Notes under the pieces: model-generated
The model's database searches: none
The model's input: the letters and a program-made list of their open reading frames with translations, nothing else
Told to the model about the DNA's origin: nothing
NCBI RefSeq assembly: GCF_019551435.1
Contig: NZ_CP080544.1
Coordinates: 1,426,001-1,490,000 of the forward strand
Direction of reading: 5' to 3'
Length of the DNA stretch: 64,000 bases
From: Lysobacter soyae
Lineage (GTDB): Bacteria > Pseudomonadota > Gammaproteobacteria > Xanthomonadales > Xanthomonadaceae
Made by a program: the position numbers and the translations under genes
Shown: in pieces, positions 16,472 to 23,627 of the stretch
Layout of the letters: each line of letters opens with the position of its first letter
Position numbering within the stretch: position 1 is the stretch's first letter

Positions 16472-16900
16472 TTATTTTTGCGCGGGCGCTTCGCTGACCT
16501 TTTTGACCAGCTCGGCAGTGGCTTCATGTTTGTCGGCTTTGGCGAGATCCGCCAACGACAACATGCCCTTGAGAGTACCTTGTTCGCAGACCACCGGGAT
16601 GCGACGAACACTTTCGGCTTCCATTTGGCAGACCGCATCTTTCAACGGCATGTTGAAGCAGATGCTGTTGACCGGCGAGCTCATGAATTCTTTGACCGTT
16701 GAATTGGACACATCCACACCCTTGGCGACAGCGCGCACGGCAATGTCCCGATCGGTGATCACACCAACGGGCTTGTTTTGATCGTCCACCACCGGGATCT
16801 GACCGCAGTCGTTTTGCTGCATCAAGGCCGCGACATCTTTCAGCGAGCTGTTGACGTTGCAGCTGGCCGGGTTTTTGGTCATCACGTCTTCTACGTTCAT
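16472..16900 (-). CDS. Two-CBS-domain protein
   Basis: The 142-residue protein consists of little more than two CBS domains in tandem. The first (about residues 8-62) includes GQIPVVDDQNKPVGVITDRD; the second (about 70-125) includes RRIPVVCEQGTLKGMLSLAD. A short Lys/Ala-rich tail follows. CBS pairs bind adenosine nucleotides and act as sensors, but no effector domain is attached, so the target is unknown. The ATG at 16900 is used. It leads the likely two-gene unit with the glutathione peroxidase gene and is divergent from the M3 peptidase gene, 128 bp away. Confidence 0.88.
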   Translation of the reverse strand: MNVEDVMTKNPASCNVNSSLKDVAALMQQNDCGQIPVVDDQNKPVGVITDRDIAVRAVAKGVDVSNSTVKEFMSSPVNSICFNMPLKDAVCQMEAESVRRIPVVCEQGTLKGMLSLADLAKADKHEATAELVKKVSEAPAQK

Positions 16901-17028
16901 GCTTCAAGTCCTTCTGGATGGGGGATACCCCGAAGCCTGAACCCGCCGCAGTAGTACCTGCGTGAAATGTCGACGCAGCATCCACCTTGAATCGGTTAGG
17001 CTTCAAGATTCGTTCATGGGGCTCAACA

Positions 17029-19239
17029 ATGCGAATCAATAAGCTTGCGAAATCACCGCTTGCCGTGGCGCTCACGGTGGGCATGGGGGTCACACTTGCG
17101 GGTTGCAGCAGCAGCTCGGTCATCAAAGACACTTCCGCCGAACAAGGGCAGACGATAGATATGCCAGCCACCGCCAGCAACCCGTTCTTCGAAGCGAGCA
17201 CGCTCGAATACGAATACCCGCAGTTCGACAAGATCAAAGTCGAACATTTCGGCCCCGCGTTCGATCGCGGCATGGCCGACCAGAAAGCCGAATGGGACAA
17301 GATCGCCAACAACGCGGATGCACCCACTTTCGAAAACACCATTCTGGAAATGGAAAAATCCGGACAGCTGCTGAAGCGAGCTCGCTATGTTTTCAGCAAC
17401 CTCACCAGCGCGGATTCGAACGATGCCATCAATGCATTGGATTCGGAATACGCACCGAAGTTCGAAGCCCACAACGACAGCAAGTTCTTGAATGACACGC
17501 TGTTCAAACGCATTGACGACTTGTACACGCGCCGCAACAGCCTCGGTCTGGATCCGCAAAGCGTGCGCCTGATTGAGCGTTACGACCTTGACTTCGTGCG
17601 CGCCGGTGCCAAGCTGACGCCGGCTCAAAAAGAGCGCATCAAGACCATCAACGGCCAAGTGGCAGCACTGCAAACCAAGCTGCCGCAAAACGTGCTGGCT
17701 GAAGCGAATGCCTCGGCGGTGATTGTCGATTCCGTCGATTCGCTGAAAGGCCTGGACGACGCCGCCATCAAGGTGTTGGCTGAGAATGCCAAGGCCAATG
17801 GCGCGGAAGGCAAATACCGCATTGCCCTGCTCAACACGACGCAGCAGCCGATCCTTACGAATCTGGAAGACCGCGCTTTGCGTGAGCGCATTTTCAAAGC
17901 CTCGCTGGCGCGCGGCAGCCGCGGCAACCAGTTCGACAACACCGGACCGTTCTCGGAGCTCGTGAAACTGCGTGCCGAAAAGGCCAAGTTGCTTGGCTAT
18001 CCGAACTACGCTTCCTATTCGATGGCGAAGGAAACCGCGAAAACACCGGCGGCGGTGAATGCGATGCTCGAGAAGATCGCCGGCCCTGCCGTGGCGAAGG
18101 CACGCGAAGAAGGCAAGTTGCTGCAGGCGTTGATTGACAAAGAACAAAAGGCCAAAGGCCAGCCGAGCTTCAAGCTTGAGCCGTGGGACTGGATGTTCTA
18201 CAGCGAGAAGTTGCGCAAGGAACAGTACGCATTCGACGAAGGCCAGCTGAAGCCTTATCTGGAATGGAGCAATGTGCTTGAAAACGGTGTGTTCTTCGCA
18301 GCACACGAGTTGTATGGCATCACGCTGAAGCGCCGGACGGATTTGCCTGTCTATCATCCGGACGTTCGCACCTACGACGCATTCAATGCCGATGGCAGCA
18401 AGTTCGCCATTGTCATCGTGGATCCGTTTGCACGCCCGTCAAAACAAGGCGGCGCATGGATGTCGACCTACGTCGACCAGAACGATTTGTTGAACCAACA
18501 CACCGTCGCGGCATTGCACTTGAACGTGACCAAGCCGGCCGCCGGCGAACCCGGACTGATGACATGGGATGACGTCACCACTGCGTTCCACGAATTCGGT
18601 CACGTGCTGCACGGCATCTTCTCCGACGTGAAGTACCCCTACTTCTCGGGCACCGACGTGCCGCGCGATTTCGTCGAATATCCGTCGCAGGTCAACGAAA
18701 TGTGGGCGGAAGATCCGACAGTGATCGCGAACTACGCCAAGCATTGGAAGACCGGCGAAGTCATGCCGCGCGAACTGCTGGACAAAGTCGCCAAGGCCTC
18801 CAAGTTCAACGCCGGTTTCGGCATGACCGAAGTGATGGGCGCAACGCTGCTCGATCAACGCTGGCACCAAGTCTCTGCTGACAAGTTGCCGGCCGCCGCC
18901 GGGGTCATGGCTTTTGAAGCCAAAGCCTTGAAAGACGTCGGCCTGGACTACACGCCGGTGCCGCCGCGTTATCGCACGCCCTATTTCAAGCACATCATGG
19001 AAGGCTACGCAGCGGGCTACTACGCGTACACCTGGTCCGAAGTGTTTGACGCGGATACCGTGGAATGGATGCATAAGAACGGTGGCTTGAAGCGCGCGAA
19101 CGGTGATCGCTTCCGCAACATGCTGCTCTCGAAGGGTGGCAGCGAAGATGCCTTGGTCTTGTTCAAGAACTTCTACGGCGGCGAACCCGACATCCGTCCG
19201 TTGCTTGAACGTCACGGTTTGGTCAAGGCAAAAAAGTAA
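17029..19239 (+). CDS. dcp: M3 family metallopeptidase, peptidyl-dipeptidase Dcp-like lipoprotein
   Basis: From the ATG at 17029 the protein has 736 residues. It begins with a lipoprotein signal peptide, MRINKLAKSPLAVAL..., ending in the lipobox LAGC near residue 25. The catalytic zinc motif HEFGHVLHG starts at His521, and the third ligand lies in the downstream FVEYPSQVNEMW region, as in Dcp and oligopeptidase A. It cleaves dipeptides from the C-terminus of peptides or degrades oligopeptides. The lipid anchor places it in the periplasm or outer membrane, unlike the cytoplasmic enzyme of E. coli. Xanthomonads commonly have such exported copies. crcB starts ten bases downstream. Confidence 0.9.
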   Translation: MRINKLAKSPLAVALTVGMGVTLAGCSSSSVIKDTSAEQGQTIDMPATASNPFFEASTLEYEYPQFDKIKVEHFGPAFDRGMADQKAEWDKIANNADAPTFENTILEMEKSGQLLKRARYVFSNLTSADSNDAINALDSEYAPKFEAHNDSKFLNDTLFKRIDDLYTRRNSLGLDPQSVRLIERYDLDFVRAGAKLTPAQKERIKTINGQVAALQTKLPQNVLAEANASAVIVDSVDSLKGLDDAAIKVLAENAKANGAEGKYRIALLNTTQQPILTNLEDRALRERIFKASLARGSRGNQFDNTGPFSELVKLRAEKAKLLGYPNYASYSMAKETAKTPAAVNAMLEKIAGPAVAKAREEGKLLQALIDKEQKAKGQPSFKLEPWDWMFYSEKLRKEQYAFDEGQLKPYLEWSNVLENGVFFAAHELYGITLKRRTDLPVYHPDVRTYDAFNADGSKFAIVIVDPFARPSKQGGAWMSTYVDQNDLLNQHTVAALHLNVTKPAAGEPGLMTWDDVTTAFHEFGHVLHGIFSDVKYPYFSGTDVPRDFVEYPSQVNEMWAEDPTVIANYAKHWKTGEVMPRELLDKVAKASKFNAGFGMTEVMGATLLDQRWHQVSADKLPAAAGVMAFEAKALKDVGLDYTPVPPRYRTPYFKHIMEGYAAGYYAYTWSEVFDADTVEWMHKNGGLKRANGDRFRNMLLSKGGSEDALVLFKNFYGGEPDIRPLLERHGLVKAKK

Positions 19240-19249
19240 TCGGTCGCTG

Positions 19250-19657
19250 ATGGAAGCTTCCGCGTTGAAAATGGCCCTGTGCGTCGCTTCCGGCGGCGCA
19301 ATGGGTGCTCTGGCGCGCTACGGCTTCGCGTTTGCTGCGGCCTCATCACTCGGGCCGCAGCGCGCTTTCCTCGGCACCTTGGCACTGAACGTCCTCGGTT
19401 GTTTTGTGGCCGGATTGTTGGTGGTATTGGTGGCAAAGTTCTTTGCCGATCCGGCCCTGCCCCGCGCTTTCCTGATCATCGGACTCATGGGCGGCTTTAC
19501 CACCTTTTCGGCATTCGGTTTGGAAACCGTCCAACTCTTTCAGAGCGGCGATTGGAAAACCGCTTTGGCCTATGCCCTGTCCAGTATCGTCCTCGGCGTG
19601 CTCGCCGCGTCAGCCGGTATGGCGTTGGCCTTCAAACTGACGACCTCGGGCGATTGA
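19250..19657 (+). CDS. crcB: Fluoride ion channel Fluc/CrcB
   Basis: The 135-residue membrane protein has four hydrophobic segments and the CrcB signatures: GGAMGALARYGF near the start, LNVLGCFVAGLL in the second helix and GGFTTFSAFGLE in the third, where the Thr-Phe-Ser stretch lines the fluoride path. It works as a dual-topology dimer that exports fluoride from the cytoplasm. The ATG at 19250 is used, ten bases after the peptidase stop; the internal ATG at 19271 is possible. I see no fluoride riboswitch upstream. The gene is convergent with the XVIPCD effector gene, with 14 bp between them. Confidence 0.9.
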   Translation: MEASALKMALCVASGGAMGALARYGFAFAAASSLGPQRAFLGTLALNVLGCFVAGLLVVLVAKFFADPALPRAFLIIGLMGGFTTFSAFGLETVQLFQSGDWKTALAYALSSIVLGVLAASAGMALAFKLTTSGD

Positions 19658-19671
19658 CCCAACACAGCGCT

Positions 19672-21132
19672 TCATCGCGGTGACAGTTGTGCCGTTTGCT
19701 TGGGCGCGTCGGTGAAGTGTTGTTCAATGGCCACGGCTTCGACATTGATGATGGCGGCGCTGCGCTCGAGCGATTGCGCGGCCGCTTGTGCGCGATCGAC
19801 ATAGAGACGGCGGCTAGCCGGTGAATCCGGTGCGCCGTCAAACGCGATCAGGCCATTCCGGTCTTTCGTCACCTGCAGTTCCACCACATGCTTGAAGCCA
19901 CTGACCCGTGCTTCGGCAACCACGGCATGCAGCAAACGTGTGGCGTCCGCTTCGCTCATGGCGCCAAGCCTTTGCCCTGCCTCCCCGGCAAGTTGCGCCT
20001 CCACTTGATGCAAGAGCCGTTGACTGTGGTCGTCCAGGCGCACGCAAACGGGGCGCTCGGCGACAGCAGTGACTGCGGCTGCTTTGACGACTGCATCCTG
20101 TTTGGGCACCTGCGTTTGTGCCGGCAGCGGCACATCGGTGCGTTTGACGGGTACGGGATAGACCGGCGTGGCAATGGCCTTTGGTGTGATTTGGATGGGA
20201 ATGTGATCGCTCATGGTTTGTTTGAACTTCTCGTTGAGCGCCTTCAAGGAGTCGCTCGCCGCATCACCGGCGTTCTTCAGGGATTTGTCGACCACACCGA
20301 GAATGGCGCGCTCGTCGATGTTTTCCAACACCTCATCCAAGCGTTTACCGAGCGCCGGGCCCGTGATTTTTTCCAACGCGTCCTGCATGGACTTGAATAG
20401 CGGAATGTCTTTCAGATCATCCAGCAAACCCGGCTGGTCTTCCGTGGGTTTTTTCGAAGGCGTATTGGGCTTTTTGGTTGGCGCGGTTTCCGGCGTGGGT
20501 GCGGCCACGACATCAGGGGTGTGCACAATGGTTCGACCATCAAACAGCCCTGACCATGCGGCCGTTTTGCTCAAGCCCTCTTTCCGCAGCTGGGCGTAAT
20601 CCGCGCGCAAATCTTCCAGAAAGTTTTTGGAAACGTCGAGTGTGACGTGGGCCTTGTTCGACGTGCCTTTGCCATAGTGTGAGGCGCCGTCCTTGTAAGG
20701 GTCCGGCATCCCGGCCCATTCCTTGGAAAGCTCGTGCTGCGCAGACTTGAGCGAGTTCTTGCCTTCGTTCCGGATATAAGCGGCGATGGCCGGACGCTTC
20801 TGCTGGAGGAGATAGTCGCTGAAAATGCGGTCTTGCAATTCCGGCGTGAACTTCTCTGTGTCCTTCAACTTGAGCGCTTCAACCGCGTGTTTCGTGGTGT
20901 CCGGCGTGAGCTGATAAAGACCTACGGCGAAAACCGAATCCGTGTTCGACTTCGGCAATTTTTGTAGTGCCATCACCTCTTTCAGCGTCAACGCGGAAAA
21001 ATCGATGTCCCGGGTCGCGGGAATGATGTTGCGGACGCCTTGCGCATCGGTTTTGGTGCCACGGTTATAGGCGTTGTACCCTTTCGGCCCGGACTCTGCG
21101 GCCTCGAAAAGCGATTGGATTTTCGGCGTCAT
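19672..21132 (-). CDS. Candidate Xanthomonadales type IV secretion effector: lysozyme-like N-terminus, XVIPCD-like C-terminus
   Basis: The protein has 486 residues, no signal peptide, and starts at ATG 21132 behind GGGAGAG. Residues 1-180 resemble a lysozyme/transglycosylase fold: AAESGPKGYNAYNRG near the start offers Glu13 as catalytic acid, and FAVGLYQLTPDT is like the GxYQ motif of such enzymes. A Pro/Lys/Thr-rich linker follows (about 205-240), then a helical middle. The C-terminus (about 366-475) matches the layout of the XVIPCD, the domain that binds the VirD4 coupling protein: LLHQVEAQLAG, then GFKHVVELQVTKD, IAFDGAPDSPASRRLYVD and RAQAAAQSLERSAA, then a Gln-containing tail. This suggests a peptidoglycan hydrolase injected into rival bacteria. 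No lipoprotein immunity gene is adjacent. The domain calls rest on motif recall only. Confidence 0.7.
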   Translation of the reverse strand: MTPKIQSLFEAAESGPKGYNAYNRGTKTDAQGVRNIIPATRDIDFSALTLKEVMALQKLPKSNTDSVFAVGLYQLTPDTTKHAVEALKLKDTEKFTPELQDRIFSDYLLQQKRPAIAAYIRNEGKNSLKSAQHELSKEWAGMPDPYKDGASHYGKGTSNKAHVTLDVSKNFLEDLRADYAQLRKEGLSKTAAWSGLFDGRTIVHTPDVVAAPTPETAPTKKPNTPSKKPTEDQPGLLDDLKDIPLFKSMQDALEKITGPALGKRLDEVLENIDERAILGVVDKSLKNAGDAASDSLKALNEKFKQTMSDHIPIQITPKAIATPVYPVPVKRTDVPLPAQTQVPKQDAVVKAAAVTAVAERPVCVRLDDHSQRLLHQVEAQLAGEAGQRLGAMSEADATRLLHAVVAEARVSGFKHVVELQVTKDRNGLIAFDGAPDSPASRRLYVDRAQAAAQSLERSAAIINVEAVAIEQHFTDAPKQTAQLSPR

Positions 21133-21264
21133 GCGTTCTCTCCCGTGGCTGGCGAAGGCCCTCTGCGTACGAGCCTATCCACGGATTTTGAACGCGCGCT
21201 CTGCCCAAAGCTGTCAGGATTACCTGATTCTCGGCCACCGCCGACCAGCATCCGGACCCACACC

Positions 21265-22137
21265 ATGAATCCCTGCGTCCAGAGTTTCCACGATCCCGCC
21301 ACATTCACGTTTTCGTATGTCGTGTACGACCAGGACGGCGGACATGCCGCCATCATCGACCCTGTGCTTGACTTCGATGCCGTTGCCGCGCGCACCACTA
21401 CAGCCAGCGCGGATCGATTGCTCGCCTTCGTTCGTGATCACCAACTGTCGGTGGACTGGATTTTGGAAACTCACGCGCATGCGGATCATCTGACCGCCGC
21501 GGCGTACTTGAAAGCCGCCACCGGCGCCAAGGTAGCCATCGGCCGGGGCATCTGTCGCGTACAAGCGCACTTCAAGGCGGTCTTTGGGCTTGAAGCGGAT
21601 TTCCCGGTCGATGGCAGTCAGTTTGACCAGTTGTTCGATGACGGCGATGTCTTCAATATCGGCGCGTTGTCGGTCCGGGTGATGGCCACGCCGGGCCACA
21701 CCGACGATAGCCTGACCTACTTGATCGGAGACGCCGCGTTTGTCGGCGACACCGTGTTTGCCCCGGAGACCGGGACCGCACGCGCGGATTTTCCCGGCGG
21801 TGATGCGCGCACCTTGTATCAGTCCATTCAGCGATTGCTCGAACTCCCACCCGCGACGCGACTCTATCTGTGTCACGACTACCCGCCGCCGGAACGCGCT
21901 GCGCATGCGATCACTTCAGTCGACGCACAGCGCAATCAAAACGTGCATCTCGCCAATGGCACCGTTGAAGACGACTATGTTGCGCTGCGCAGCGCGCGTG
22001 ACGCCACGCTATCCGTACCCAAGCTCTTGTACGCCGCGCTACAGGTGAATATTCGTGCAGGGGAATTGCCGCCGCCGGACGCCAGCGGCGTTCGGTACTT
22101 GCGGTTTCCGCTCAATCAGATCGGCAGTAGCGACTGA
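21265..22137 (+). CDS. MBL-fold metallohydrolase, persulfide dioxygenase-like
   Basis: The 290-residue protein has the glyoxalase-II/ETHE1-type metallo-beta-lactamase signature: THAHADHLTAA (HxHxDH, about residues 71-81), the histidine of MATPGHTDDSLTY (about 153), GDTVFAPETGTARADFPGGD and the late CHDYPP. This form, with ARADFPGGD, is that of persulfide dioxygenases (Blh/ETHE1-like), which oxidise glutathione persulfide to sulfite in sulfide detoxification. The ATG at 21265 is used. No sulfurtransferase or sulfide regulator is adjacent. It is divergent from the effector gene, 132 bp away, and tRNA-Thr follows on the other strand. Confidence 0.85.
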   Translation: MNPCVQSFHDPATFTFSYVVYDQDGGHAAIIDPVLDFDAVAARTTTASADRLLAFVRDHQLSVDWILETHAHADHLTAAAYLKAATGAKVAIGRGICRVQAHFKAVFGLEADFPVDGSQFDQLFDDGDVFNIGALSVRVMATPGHTDDSLTYLIGDAAFVGDTVFAPETGTARADFPGGDARTLYQSIQRLLELPPATRLYLCHDYPPPERAAHAITSVDAQRNQNVHLANGTVEDDYVALRSARDATLSVPKLLYAALQVNIRAGELPPPDASGVRYLRFPLNQIGSSD

Positions 22138-22149
22138 GAGCGAGAAGAA

Positions 22150-22225
22150 TGGTGCCGGAAATAGGAATCGAACCTACGACCTACGCATTACGAATGCGCC
22201 GCTCTACCAACTGAGCTATTCCGGC
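22150..22225 (-). tRNA. tRNA-Thr, anticodon CGU
   Basis: A complete cloverleaf on the minus strand: acceptor GCCGGAA/TTCCGGC, D arm GCTC...GAGC, anticodon stem GCGCA/TGCGT with loop TTCGTAA (anticodon CGT, reading ACG threonine codons), T arm GTAGG-TTCGATT-CCTAT. The discriminator is A and the CCA end is encoded (22152-22150). It lies between the MBL gene and the EAL gene. I see no integrase or attachment repeat near it. Confidence 0.97.
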
Positions 22226-22232
22226 GAGCCGA

Positions 22233-23480
22233 CTATTTTAGGGTAGCACCCGAAGTCCGGTCAACCGGCGCGCCTTGGCCTGGCAGGCCCTGAATGTCGT
22301 GGCTGATGCCTTGATTTTGCGTGAACCACGCATCGAGCGCGCTTGGCACCATCGGCTTCGCCAAGTAAAAGCCTTGAGCGAGATCGCAGCCCATATCACG
22401 GAGATCGGCCAGCGACTGCGGGTCTTCCACCCCTTCGGCGACGCTCACCAAGTCCATCCCCTGTGCCAAGCGAATGGTCGCATCCACGATACGGTGCGCG
22501 TCCGTGGAGTGGCTCAAGGCCATCACGAAAGAGCGGTCGATCTTGAGTTCGGTCAGCGGCAATCTTGCCAACTGGATCAGCGATGAATAGCCGGTTCCGA
22601 AATCGTCGACGCTGAGCCGGAAGCCTTTCAAACGCAAACGCGTCAGGGTATCGAAGGAATCTGCCGTTCGGTCCATGGCCACCGACTCGGTGATCTCCAA
22701 CACCAACGACTGTGTCGCCACGTCTCTTGCCACGCAGGCAGCCTCAATGCGATCTGCCAAGGTCACATCAGAGAGGCAAGTGGTCGATAGATTCAAAGAG
22801 AGATGGCCGCCATCCGCCTTCAACGGACTGCGCGAAAACCAGTCCAAGGCTTGGGTAAAGGTGGACGTACACAAACCCGACATGATGCCGTTCTGCTCAG
22901 CAATGCGCACAAAGACTTCAGGTGAGACCGATCCGAGCATGTCGGAATGCCACCGACCCAGAATTTCCGCACCCACCACGCGCCCCGATCGCAGATCGAC
23001 TTTGGGTTGCGCGACGATCGTGAAGGCCTCGGCATCGATCGCCTGCGCAACTTCATCGACACTCGGTGCGCGCGTCGGTGTATCGTCCGCCACCTGATCC
23101 GGCGCGGCCGCGGACAACAACTTGCGTAGCTCGATCGGACTGAAGGGTTTGGGCAAAATGCCCAAGATCTGCAAGCCCCGTTCCGCCCCGGTGGTGCGGG
23201 CGGATTCGAGCACGCGTTTTCCCATGCCGCTGGTCAGGATCAGCGCGGCATTGAAATCGGTGATGGAAAGGCGGCGCATGATTTCCACGCCATCCATATC
23301 CGGAACGACCAAATCGAGCGCCACATGCGTGGGGGCGAAGCCTTCAACGACCTCAAAAAATTCTTTGGCGCTGGTAACGCATTGCACTTCGAAACCGATG
23401 TCTTCGGCGATCCAGCGCAAGTTACGCGCCAGATCTTCTTGGTCATCCAAAATCAGGAGTCTGGCGACCGAGCGTTTCAT
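22233..23480 (-). CDS. Response regulator with EAL phosphodiesterase output domain
   Basis: The 415-residue protein joins a receiver domain (about 1-125) to an EAL domain (about 160-400). The receiver has LLILDDQEDLA and the phosphoacceptor Asp in HVALDLVVPDMDG, with LPKPFSP as the conserved Lys loop. The EAL domain keeps the residues needed for c-di-GMP hydrolysis: GAEILGRW, LNLSTT, LEITES, VDDFGTGYSSL, LKIDRSFV and AEGVED, so it is probably active. It would lower c-di-GMP in response to an unknown histidine kinase; none is adjacent. The ATG at 23480 has GGAAG at a good distance; a GTG directly before it is less likely. Confidence 0.9.
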   Translation of the reverse strand: MKRSVARLLILDDQEDLARNLRWIAEDIGFEVQCVTSAKEFFEVVEGFAPTHVALDLVVPDMDGVEIMRRLSITDFNAALILTSGMGKRVLESARTTGAERGLQILGILPKPFSPIELRKLLSAAAPDQVADDTPTRAPSVDEVAQAIDAEAFTIVAQPKVDLRSGRVVGAEILGRWHSDMLGSVSPEVFVRIAEQNGIMSGLCTSTFTQALDWFSRSPLKADGGHLSLNLSTTCLSDVTLADRIEAACVARDVATQSLVLEITESVAMDRTADSFDTLTRLRLKGFRLSVDDFGTGYSSLIQLARLPLTELKIDRSFVMALSHSTDAHRIVDATIRLAQGMDLVSVAEGVEDPQSLADLRDMGCDLAQGFYLAKPMVPSALDAWFTQNQGISHDIQGLPGQGAPVDRTSGATLK

Positions 23481-23549
23481 CACACTTCCGTGCTTGAGAT
23501 GCCTTGAGCATACCCCTAGTGAGTGCCGTTCTGGTGAGGAAGGCCAAAC

Positions 23550-23583
23550 GCAAAAACGCCCCGGCGAGGAACCCGCCGGGGCG
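23550..23583 (-). terminator. Rho-independent terminator after the M1 aminopeptidase gene
   Basis: CGCCCCGGCG (23557-23566) pairs perfectly with CGCCGGGGCG (23574-23583) around a seven-base loop. On the minus strand the stem is followed by TTTTT. It lies about 45 bp after the aminopeptidase stop at 23628. Confidence 0.9.
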
Positions 23584-23627
23584 CTGCGAAAAAGCCGGGC
23601 AAGCGCCTGAGGCGCCCGCCCTTCGCC

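Noticed and set aside
19140-19250. Fluoride riboswitch before crcB
   Set aside because: crcB starts ten bases after the M3 peptidase stop, and I find no crcB-motif pseudoknot in the upstream sequence.
22150-22225. tRNA-Thr as an integration site of a genomic island
   Set aside because: No integrase gene and no direct repeat of the tRNA end is visible nearby, and both neighbours are ordinary chromosomal genes.
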